In this document: positions 1-8,409 of the stretch, piece by piece
How the letters are laid out: each line of letters starts with the position of its first letter
Position numbering within the stretch: position 1 is the first letter of the stretch
NCBI GenBank assembly: GCA_028565635.1
Contig: JAOXYB010021402.1
Location: 8,376-34,506, forward strand
Reading direction: 5' to 3'
From: Phoronis ovalis
Lineage: Eukaryota > Phoronida > Phoronidae
Length of the DNA: 26,131 bases
Position numbers and translations under genes: made by a program
The notes under the pieces: generated by a model
The model's input: only the letters and a program-made list of their open reading frames with translations
Told to the model about the DNA's origin: nothing
The model's database searches: none

Positions 1-72
1 TCATACTCTCAATCCTTCGATCATACTCCCAATCCTTCGATCATACTCTCAATCCTTCGATCATACTCCCAA
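1..72. repeat. 20-bp tandem satellite, cut by window edge
   Basis: About 3.6 copies of a 20-base unit, TCATACTCYCAATCCTTCGA. Successive copies alternate between CTC and CCC at one site, giving a 40-base higher-order period. The array starts at or before base 1. Confidence 0.9.
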
Positions 73-129
73 AGTGCAAACATTACATAATATGCCTGCC
101 ACAGTCTTGTGCAAAACAGCCTCCAGAAA

Positions 130-245
130 CGAATCTACCGCATTTTCTCTAATAATTGATCCTGCTTTAATAATCGCCCCCTCTGGTGACTAAAATAAAT
201 CAATAATCGCCCCCTCTCTAATAATTGTCCCCGGGGCGGCAATTT
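130..245. repeat. GC-rich mobile-element remnant with internal 16-bp repeats
   Basis: AATAATCGCCCCCTCT occurs at 169-184 and 202-217. CTCTAATAATTG occurs at 148-159 and is repeated near 216-228, followed by CCCCGGGGCGGCAATTTTAG. Composition is unlike the AT-rich surroundings. Family unknown. Confidence 0.5.
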
Positions 246-538
246 TAGTTGAAGACCCGATTAAATTAATGCAAGATAATCACATTTTAATTCATTATTA
301 TGTATACTGTAGTTATGTTAGCTCTTTTTTGGATGATGTGTATTTATTAGTACTATGCCCCCAAATTATCTTTTTATAAGTGTTTTGGCTCGCAAAACAA
401 CTTCGGATCTTCTTCAATATTTTTAATAGAATTTCCATAACATAAAACGATGACAAGTGTAACTATGACATGTCTAATACAGACAAATGAATGTAAGTGT
501 AACTATTGAAATTCTACCTTTAATTGTCTATTTCTAAC

Positions 539-656
539 CTTTCATTTTGTTTTTAAGAAGTTTCTCCACTTGCTTTATTTCAATTAAAGTCTGTCTGTCC
601 AGGTCAGCTTGGGATCTCTGTCGAAACTGAACCAAACTATCTAATGCTGTATTACC
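539..656 (-). CDS. TONSL: TONSL exon 13 (end of ankyrin domain)
   Basis: Residues 632-670: [20 protein letters not shown], then a helix [12 protein letters not shown], matching human [20 protein letters not shown]. It ends in phase 1 at a GTTAGA donor; the next exon lies left of the window. Confidence 0.9.
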
Positions 657-3600
657 CTAAAACCACAAAACAAACAACTTGCACAATAGACTCTATTTTA
701 AACATAATATAAGTTTCTGTGATAGTGACAGGTGTAAATTAATCGTTTTAAAACAAAGTTCATATTTACACAGGTGTTATACTGTCCTCTAATTTTCAAG
801 ATATTGCATCTTTTTTTAAGGTAGTGAATATTGTTCTATTGTCAGCACAATTTATTCACACTTTATACCTTAAGTTAAATTTTAGCTAATTAAATGTAAA
901 GATAGACAAACCAAAGTATGCAAAAAGTATATAATTTAAACTTTTTAAATGTGTAAAGAAAATTCTCTGAGTAGATCATGTGACCCGTACAGATACCATT
1001 TAGGACTAAAACTTTAAGTTTTTGAAATGTAAAATTCAAAAGAATATCAGTCAAAAGCAGTTGAAGCTATATAGTTGCAAAGTATTCTACATTTACCTCA
1101 TCATCCTTGGCAATAGCATCAGCTCCGTGTTCAATGAGAACTCTCATCACATCTAAATTGCCGCAACCAGCAGCGTCATGCAATGGAGTGATCCCTCCAC
1201 AATTTTGTCCACCTCTATCATTAACGTGAGCTCCTTGTTGAAGAAGGTAGGTAACAATATCACAGTGATCATGGTTAGCTGCTTCATGTAGAGGGATCCA
1301 ACCACAATAATCCCGAGGATTAACTGGGTGTCCCTAAAATTAAATACGAATCAGACTTTTTTATTGACAATGACAAAAATCTGCCTAAGCAATCAGTTAT
1401 TTTTACTTTTACTAAGAGCTGTTTCAGAAACAAATATACTGTGGCAGAGGAAGATATTGTTTTCATGACCCACCATTCATACATTTAAATTACACTGCAT
1501 AAACACGTGGTTAAAAAATAACCATCCATCAAAACCCGCCTTTCCATCTCCCATATTATTTTACTGAAGCCTTCAGCAATGTAACTTCATTACTTGACAC
1601 GTAGAGGTCCTTGCTATGTAGAGTCATATATTAAGATTTCACAGAATCTACATTCAAATGTAAAATGTTTACTAAACTTATTCTGTCATTTTATTAACTG
1701 CAGTTCTTTACCTGTTCAATCAACTGTTTGATTCTCTTTAGGTTTCCCTCAATACAAGCTCTATGAAGTGGTGTTTCCCCTTTTTCGTTCAGCTGCAAAT
1801 GACATTTTTATTAATATAAATGATTTAAACAAAAGTTCAGAAAGCTAGGTAATTTTGTCCATTATTCAGTCGACACATATAAAATGCTTTGAAACTTGCC
1901 AGGCAGTACAAAGGATATCCTTAAGCACAACAGTTGATATATTAACTGGAAGATGTACACACCTAGGCAGGGTGATTAAACATAAGATTACTGACTGTTA
2001 GTCTTTACCTTGACCTTGACCTTCCTTTTAGGATTTCTCACACTACTGTTACAATACTCTTCCTCATGATCAGATATATCTACAAATATAATATTACTGT
2101 ACACACATTGTGATGTAATATGAAATATAAGTAATTACTTTTGCATTATTATATTTCTACCACATCAAAATAAAGCACAAATTAAAATGGACATAATGTA
2201 AAATATCTTTGCAGTTACTGAGAGAGTAAGCTGTAATGCTAGTTTTATTAAAACTGACATCCCGTTACTTCTTATATTAGCATTATTTATCATTCTTCTT
2301 TACTACTCAGTTGTAACAACAGCAAGAAAGTTATCAAATGTGTTCTTACCACTATTTGATAAATCTCCCAGACTTATATCATCATCATCATCATCATTAT
2401 CAATTTCACCAATTTCGTCATCTTCAGAAAACTCAATGTCTGAATCTAAACCGTATTTACTCTTTAACGAATTCAAAGTGTGTAAAGTTTTTTCTTTATC
2501 CTCAAGCATTTGATACATCTCCTGAGATTCACTCAGTGCTTTTAAAGTTGCAACCTGTAATAATTAACAAATACACGTCCAAAGTTACACGCACACTTTG
2601 TACTCCCTATACTTTGGAGAGAAGAAACATTATAAAGATTCATAGACAATGAACAACAAACAATACAGTGTGTGAAAATTCATTTGGTCTATTTACTATG
2701 TGATTTCATGTAAAACTAGTTGGATGCTTACAAGACTCTTACCTGTAATTTTCTGTGTTTAACTTTCTTTGCATGTTCATAAGCTGTTCTATAAGTTTCC
2801 ACAATGACATCATAGCTTTCATGGCTTAGTTCTTGAGCCTCAGCAATATTCAGCATAGTTTTACATTCCTATCAATATTGGACATGATAGGATGAGAATA
2901 TACGCAGATATTAGCATAATGAATACGATATATAAAAATCAACTTATTTTTCTATCTTTTATCTTTTTAATAATTGCAAATTTTGATAGTTAACAGATTA
3001 AACTGTGTTTTCAAAACTTTCTTTAAAGGTGTAGAAAAATAATAAAAATTACATATCTAATGTGTATGTCAAAAATCCCATCTTAATCTGGATTATCATA
3101 TAATTAAGGATGAATGTCTGCATTTTACTACTTACAAAACAACTGATTTATTTTTGGTTATTTGAATATTTCAACAAAAATATGCTTGTAATAGCACATG
3201 AAGCCAATATTCGTAATTTGGTTTCTGTATGGAGTTTTAATAATAATAAGAAACCCTACCTCAATATGGTTGTCTTCTCTGTACTCTAGTTCTCTACGGT
3301 AGTATTCTATGGCTTGGTCGTATTTTTTCAAATCGACACATGTTTGGGCCAAAGAAATATAAATTGGTATAAAATCCTTAGAAGGTTTTCTTATAACCTG
3401 AGCACATTGCAACTGAAATTTAAAAAAAATTGCTTGCAGCACATTTAGCATGAGGAATTCTCTTTCATGTTTTTTTAGGTGGAAGTTAAATTTCTTAGAT
3501 TTTCCAAGAAAAGCTCAATTATATTCTAACCATAGAAAAACATTAGAAGGATAAATCCGGTGAACAATTTTACAAGTATTCACATAAGAATGTATACAGC

Positions 3601-6600
3601 TATCAAAATTAAAAATCTAGCCAGCTCAGAGAGTTCTTAACCCAAGTTATGTCTTTAAATAGCACAGGGCTGTTATATGGATGGTGGACTATCAAGTGTC
3701 TTCCTGACACAATTTAATTCTGGTTTTAGAACAGCCCCTAGTCTATTTTTGATATAGTAATTACTTATCAATCGGCTGTGAAACTGAACTATAATTATAC
3801 AGTTTGTGTATGGTTACTTATATTACCATATTTTTATAATTTTCCAGAGCCTGTTTGAAACAACACAGTTTAGCAAGAGTATCACCCAATTTTTCATAAA
3901 GCAAGTATTTTTCTTCATGACAATCATCTTGGCATTCTTTCAATTGTTCCTCCAATTTACAAAGTTTTATAACTGAAAAATTAAATAAATCTTGAATTAT
4001 AAAGTGCAAATTAGAAAACAGCATTCTTAAACATTTAAATCTTTTCCCAAGAATCTAACATAAGCCTTTTTATTCATTTCACCATTAGTTAGTCACTAGA
4101 CCCATTCAGACTTACGACTTAGAGGGCTTCACAATAGAGCGCTCTATAATAATGCGCTTCAGCCTCTAATGTGTACGCAAATAATTCGCTTCAAGAGCAT
4201 TAAAATAAAGCGCATCAAGCAAAAATTAATCCTCTTCCTGAGGTGAATTAACTTTTTCCTGAAGCGCTTTAAGCGACTTAACTTGCAAGTGTGGACACGA
4301 AGCGACTTCAATTCGCTTTCTGCCACGAGCTGATTTTTAATAAATTATATGTATTTATATATATATATATATATATATTAGACGGAAAGTGAAGCGCATT
4401 ATTATAGAGCGCTCTATTGTGAAGCGCTCTAAGTGGTAAGTGTGAATGCAGCTACTATCAGTTAAAAATGTTATTAGACCTGTTCCAGAAACAATGTTAC
4501 AGAGGTCAAGTAATGTTACTCTTTTTATACCCCATCAGCCAACACCTTTAAATCTATAAAACAAAATTACCATAAACTGTCTGCTATATAACACAGTGGT
4601 AATTAATGACAAAAGATAAACTTTCTGGAATGATTCCTGGAGTAACTAAAGCCAAGAGAGCATAAATAAAAGTAACTTACTAAAAATAAAGGCTTCCACA
4701 CTGCTATAATGTACTAACTATAAGAGGCACACAAAATCAACAATACACAATTTGAAAATAAGCTTACCTGCTTTTAGATTTTCTGTAACTTGTACCACAG
4801 TCTGCTCTATGGATGAGTGCAGTTTGTGGGACTTCTTTAAACATATTTTAGAAGCTGTAAAGTCTCCCAGTTGAACAAAAAGCTAAAATTAGATTTGCAA
4901 TGTTTTACAATTTTATAATCTGCTTTAAAGTGTTTTACTTCATTTTGAATATAACCACAAGTATCAAAATTATGTGGAAACATAAGAAGTATCAGTGATA
5001 TCAATGCAATACCTTTGAACAAACAGTTATTAAGTGCTGTGTGTGGTTTGAAGCCTACAATATTGGCATATATTAGGATATTTAAAAGCAGACATGAATT
5101 CTATGGGTATTTGACAAATACTGTTGTTAATAAATCCTTCTATTTTCCATTCCATATTTCTAAGATTTGCCAGTTATGTTATCACAACATCAAGAGTAAG
5201 CATACCTAGAAAGACATATTTTAGGAAAGTACATAATTTAGAATCCGTGAACAACACTCTATACAGAAATCAACTACCTGTGCTTTCTGTATCAAGGCTT
5301 CTATCTCAACTTCTTTATCTTTCATCTTGTGGGCACATTGCAGTGCATCTTCAATGCTTCTTAATGCCTGATTTACATTGTTATTTCTTTGATATATACC
5401 AGCTAATGAATACTGGCAACGGTACAAGTCTTCGTGCAGTTTATGTTTTCTGAAAAACAAAATTCTGTCAGTAGCCTTCTTTCATTTTCACAAATAAGTG
5501 AGTCTTAAAATCTAGGAATTGCAGAGGTGAACAGCAGGAATCTTAACTTTTCAACAAACTAGTTGGTTGGGCGATTTAATGTTTGAAAGTATATTACCAT
5601 CACTTATAAAATATCATTGTTTAAAAGAATGTGGTAAGTTTTTATTTTTTATCTTGGTGCAACTGATAAATGTGGCATATATACTTACTGGGCTATGTGA
5701 ATAGCTTGTTTTATATATTCTGAACATCTTTTCAGGTCTCCCTTGTTATCAAATACTAGGCCAAGATTTAATAATAACCTGGCTTTCATTTCCATATACT
5801 CTTTCTCAACTACATCTTTTTTTATTCTTTCGCACAATTCCAAGGCTTTCAAAAAACCTTTTTCGGCTTTATGCAGCGCTGGGATCAGTTTATCATTTCT
5901 TGTTTCTGACTGAAACAAATAAGTCCTACCAATAGTCGCCCATGCTCGTTGCTCTTCTAATACATTTTTACATATTTTCGACAGTTCCAAATGCTTATTT
6001 TGGTGAATAAGTGCTTCTTCATAATTTCCTATCTGGCAGTAGCATTCTCCTATTTTTCTATGCGCAATAGCAGATCCTATTGTATCTTCAAGAGCATCAC
6101 TAAGTGCCTGTTCTGTTTTATGCTCTTCCAAAGCGTCCTCATGTTTACCTGAGAAACAAGAATAAACTTTATTATTTGCATCACAAGTATACATCATTTA
6201 TAAACACATGTTTATAAGTTTTAAATTCTGCTACTTATTTACAATCTATACACATTTACAATATTTCATTTTTATAACAAAAGGAAGTCTGTTCCATTTC
6301 TTTTGCATTGAAGCGGTTTGCATGCATGATCGAAAGCTGCTAAACCTTTTGACAGCTAGCTGCCCATCGCAAGGTTTGTTAAGAAAATATGGTACTTGTC
6401 TATGATGATAATTAAGTTAATACCCACCATGTTTTGAATAAATTTCCCCAATGACATTACAAAGCTGAGCAACTTCTTTCAAATTTCCTTTGTTCTCAGC
6501 CCTTCTTTTATCTTTCTTTATCACTGCGAAATAAAAATTATGCACAGGTTATAAATAATTTTGGGTACACAAACTGCCTGTCCAGTAGTCAAATTCCTGT

Positions 6601-7559
6601 CCTGAATTAGTGAGTCTTAAATTTTGTGTGTTCTTCCCATTATCCATATTTTACACATAAGCTGCAAAGCTATAAAAACTCAAAAACAACAGCAGCAAAC
6701 CAGAAGATAAGAGCAGATTATAGACAACGAGGATACATCCACAATCCCTGTGATTATTTTTGTAATTAGCATAAGTAGTATCGAACAGTATTATATAAAT
6801 TTTCCTACCTCTCACACTGCTTCTGACCTCGTGTAACTGTAGCTATTTTTATTAGTACATTCATAAACTTGTTCCCTTGCAAATTAGATTTAATTTTAAT
6901 CAGTAATTTTGCATTTTTGATAAATATTTTCACTGTTGCACTTTGCTTGTTCTGACACTATTTTATTTGCAATCGTATATTATTCATCTATTTATTGTAA
7001 TAGTGTTGTCATTCAATGCTGTTGTTAGTGTTAATTAGCATCTTGTAGAAGTAGATTTATAATGTGTCCTATTATATGCGCTCTGAAGACTTGATGGGTA
7101 GTTATCAGAAGATAGATACATTCCGAGAGATTGACCTACTATAGTAGAATCAGTCAGACATCACACTCCCGGGATAACCTAACAAACTACTAGTACTAGT
7201 AGGCCCAAAATCTGACGTATTACTATTACTATTAGTTCTAACACTTTCCTACTCGTACTCCCCGTAGTCGTAGTCAAAATCTATCATCTTTTGAAATTAA
7301 CAAAAACACACCCGGACTACTATCCAATGTGAATAAAGTACAGATTTACATATGTGTGTATAAACAAGTCAGATGATAAAAAATCAATGTAGTTGTCGAC
7401 TTCAGCTTCGCGGTATATTTTTAAGACTATTAAACTTAAATGTTGACAAATGAATGTAATAAACCCTGCAACTATAAAATGTATGACTATGTAGTATGTC
7501 TATGAATCACATGAATAAAAAAACTTACCTTCTAATTCCTTTTGTAAAGGATCTGCCAT
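539..7559 (-). CDS. TONSL: TONSL (Tonsoku-like DNA repair protein), 5' 13 exons, C-terminus off window
   Basis: TONSL with MMS22L binds post-replicative chromatin carrying new histone H4 (unmethylated K20) and promotes RAD51 loading at broken forks; it acts in the nucleus. Joining 7529-7559, 6428-6523, 5689-6148, 5278-5449, 4768-4882, 3827-3972, 3260-3412, 2743-2868, 2350-2554, 2009-2079, 1712-1792, 1097-1333 and 539-656 on the minus strand gives one open frame of 670 codons plus one base. Every junction is GT-AG and every phase matches. Residues 1-430 are TPR repeats, including AIAHRKIGE and [11 protein letters not shown], which closely match human TONSL. Residues about 455-525 form an acidic linker. 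Residues 526-650 are ankyrin repeats ([24 protein letters not shown]). The human protein is about 1378 residues, so roughly half is missing at the left edge (UBL-like and LRR regions). The start at 7559 gives [11 protein letters not shown], a reasonable match to the human N-terminus. Other TPR-ankyrin proteins are excluded by the collinear match. Confidence 0.95.
1097..1333 (-). CDS. TONSL: TONSL exon 12 (ankyrin 2-3, histone-reading core)
   Basis: Residues 553-631. Contains [20 protein letters not shown] and [16 protein letters not shown], collinear with human ankyrin repeats 2 and 3. Residues that I recall lining the human H4 K20 pocket are kept. Phase 0 on both sides. Confidence 0.95.
1712..1792 (-). 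CDS. TONSL: TONSL exon 11 (ankyrin 1)
   Basis: Residues 526-552, [20 protein letters not shown] onward. This is almost identical to the first human TONSL ankyrin repeat ([12 protein letters not shown]). It is exactly 27 codons between GT-AG sites. Confidence 0.94.
2009..2079 (-). CDS. TONSL: TONSL exon 10 (acidic-to-basic linker)
   Basis: Residues 502-525: [13 protein letters not shown], then the basic run [10 protein letters not shown], a possible nuclear-localisation patch just before the ankyrin domain. The donor is taken as GTAAAG at 2008-2003. The nearby GTCAAG repeats are poorer donors. Confidence 0.82.
2350..2554 (-). CDS. TONSL: TONSL exon 9 (acidic linker)
   Basis: Residues 434-501. 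A coiled helix is followed by an acidic stretch ending in a run of six Asp encoded almost entirely by GAT. It matches in position, but not in sequence, the Glu/Asp-rich linker of human TONSL. Confidence 0.88.
2743..2868 (-). CDS. TONSL: TONSL exon 8 (last TPR)
   Basis: Residues 392-433: [20 protein letters not shown], then a basic helix [14 protein letters not shown] (human [20 protein letters not shown]). The acceptor (TTGATAG) is weak, but the frame and homology fix it. Confidence 0.88.
3260..3412 (-). CDS. TONSL: TONSL exon 7 (TPR)
   Basis: Residues 341-391: [20 protein letters not shown] and [12 protein letters not shown] (human [20 protein letters not shown]). Acceptor AATTTCAG, donor GTAGGG, phase 0 on both sides. 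Confidence 0.92.
3827..3972 (-). CDS. TONSL: TONSL exon 6 (TPR)
   Basis: Residues 292-340: [10 protein letters not shown], then [20 protein letters not shown], equivalent to human [20 protein letters not shown]. Acceptor TTTTTCAG, donor GTAATA. Confidence 0.92.
4099..4453. mobile_element. MITE-like non-autonomous DNA element in TONSL intron 5
   Basis: Inverted ends at 4103-4161 and 4390-4448 match at 56 of 59 bases. Both contain CAATAGAGCGCTCTATAATA followed by ATGCGCTTCA. The interior has no ORF. It repeats the AAGCG/CGCTT theme and holds a (TA)11 run at 4356-4378. A possible 4-base target duplication, ACTA, lies at 4095-4098 and 4454-4457. The exact outer ends are uncertain by a few bases. 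The element sits cleanly between exons 5 and 6. No transposase is present. Confidence 0.8.
4356..4378. repeat. (TA)n microsatellite
   Basis: An uninterrupted TA run of 23 bases inside the MITE-like element; probably length-variable. Confidence 0.9.
4768..4882 (-). CDS. TONSL: TONSL exon 5 (TPR)
   Basis: Residues 254-291, beginning [20 protein letters not shown] (human [20 protein letters not shown]). Acceptor AATTTTAG, donor GTAAGC, phase 0 in and phase 1 out. Confidence 0.92.
5278..5449 (-). CDS. TONSL: TONSL exon 4 (TPR)
   Basis: Residues 196-253, including [16 protein letters not shown] and [14 protein letters not shown] (human LYEDLFRARYNLGTIH, ARECAHTMRKRFME). Acceptor TTTTTCAG, donor GTAGTT. 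Confidence 0.93.
5689..6148 (-). CDS. TONSL: TONSL exon 3 (TPR core)
   Basis: 460 bases, residues 43-195. This is the best-conserved TPR block: [33 protein letters not shown] and [13 protein letters not shown] align with human TONSL in order. Acceptor TTTCTCAG, donor GTAAGT. Confidence 0.95.
6428..6523 (-). CDS. TONSL: TONSL exon 2
   Basis: Encodes [13 protein letters not shown] and [17 protein letters not shown], the first TPR helix pair (human counterpart: ALCHQLGELLAGHG). It is bounded by a TTCGCAG acceptor and a GTGGGT donor, phase 1 on both sides. Confidence 0.9.
6524..7528. other. TONSL intron 1
   Basis: A 1005-base AT-rich intron. The only structure noticed is a 16-base perfect palindrome at 7187-7202 beside short ATTACT repeats. 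No ORF or RNA gene is recognised. Confidence 0.7.
7529..7559 (-). CDS. TONSL: TONSL exon 1 (start codon)
   Basis: ATG at 7559-7557 opens a 31-base coding stretch ([10 protein letters not shown] plus one base) ending at a GTAAGT donor (7528-7523). Its phase-1 end joins cleanly to exon 2 after a 1005-base intron. Confidence 0.85.
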
Positions 7560-7732
7560 GCTAATATGACAGTAGACATATATTTAATTCGAAATGTGGG
7601 TTGAACATCAGATTTTTATAGAATTTCAAGTAAAAATAAAGAGAAATATCCAGGGAGAAAGATCGAGACAGGGTATATCCAGGGTATACAGCGCTGATAT
7701 CTAAGGAAATGATCGAGATCGAAAATGTTGTG

Positions 7733-7740
7733 TTTCCCGC
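7733..7740 (+). promoter_or_regulatory. E2F-type site
   Basis: TTTCCCGC fits the E2F consensus TTTSSCGC exactly. It lies 174 bases upstream of the TONSL start codon, a plausible place for S-phase control of a replication-fork gene. Confidence 0.5.
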
Positions 7741-8345
7741 GCCTGTGGTGTTGCGCATGTTCAAATGGAATTGTGGGATTTGTTGAAAGATAGCGGCTCA
7801 CATGCATGAAAATTCTGGTATAAATGAAATCATGATAATGGTGTTAAAACGTTAGTTTTAAGTAAGTTATTTTGACAGTGGGCACTATTGCTGTTATTAG
7901 GATGGTTCAGGATCCATGCGTCAAAGTATATAGTTACTATAGACCATTACGAAACGTAGATTATTTAAAAAATTAAGATTCTGGTTTCAAGTCTTTGTTA
8001 TTTCTGGGACTGGGACTATTTATACTATTTAGTATTATGACTAATATTCTTAGTTATATTAGTTCCAGGTATTATGAAACAGATGAAACATCAAGGCGAG
8101 CTCAGATACTTGTATTGATTTCCCAACTGCTTGGCTTTGCAAATTTAAAAACTGCATTTGGTAAATTTAACTACTATTATCATAGACTGATAGAGTCAGA
8201 AAAAAGTGCTTGCTATTGCTCTGAGCTCGCTATTACTGATTATTGTACTATTGCAGTACTAAAGTCAACAATAAAGTGTACCACAACAGATGAGTGCCAT
8301 GTGTACTGCTCTTGATAATAACTGGAACTGTTATATAAACTACTT

Positions 8346-8358
8346 ATTTTAATTCCAG
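8346..8358 (+). promoter_or_regulatory. Probable splice acceptor in BBS10 5' UTR
   Basis: A T-rich tract ending in CCAG at 8358 lies 51 bases before the BBS10 start codon. It implies an upstream non-coding exon. It is not needed to complete the protein. Confidence 0.4.
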
Positions 8359-8409
8359 TTTCTTGGTGTTAATGTTATTCCTTGGAATTCAGCAAGCAGA
8401 TGACTAAAA

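Larger units (their letters stand above)
1..538. other. TONSL intron 13 (partial), repeat-bearing
   Basis: No coding exon is seen here. The stretch holds a 20-bp tandem satellite (1-72) and a GC-rich repeat remnant (about 130-245). The rest is AT-rich intron without recognisable features. Confidence 0.7.
7560..8409. promoter_or_regulatory. Divergent TONSL/BBS10 promoter region and 5' UTRs
   Basis: Only 850 bases separate the two start codons, so both promoters and both 5' UTRs must fit here. The most GC-rich stretch is about 7735-7800, with TTTCCCGC (E2F type) and TTGCGCATG (NRF1 half-site-like). A GTAAGT at 7862-7867 and a pyrimidine-rich TTTTAATTCCAG ending at 8358 could bound a 5' UTR intron of BBS10. 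I found no convincing RFX X-box. Transcription starts are not visible from sequence. Confidence 0.55.

Noticed and set aside
1-72. Possible CRISPR-like array
   Set aside because: The repeats are head-to-tail without spacers and the genome is eukaryotic; this is a satellite.
2338-2652. Plus-strand ORF with a His run
   Set aside because: It is the reverse reading of the GAT-encoded Asp run in TONSL exon 9.
5015-5453. Plus-strand ORFs opposite TONSL exon 4
   Set aside because: They are antisense shadows; the minus frame matches human TONSL and has proper splice sites.
7995-8315. 106-codon plus-strand ORF upstream of BBS10 with a hydrophobic start and Cys-rich end
   Set aside because: It has no ATG at its start (first ATG near 8037), no recognised homology, and probably lies in the BBS10 5' UTR intron.
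7560-8409. RFX X-box for ciliary control of BBS10
   Set aside because: Only weak partial matches (around 7930-7945) were found; none fits the two half-sites.
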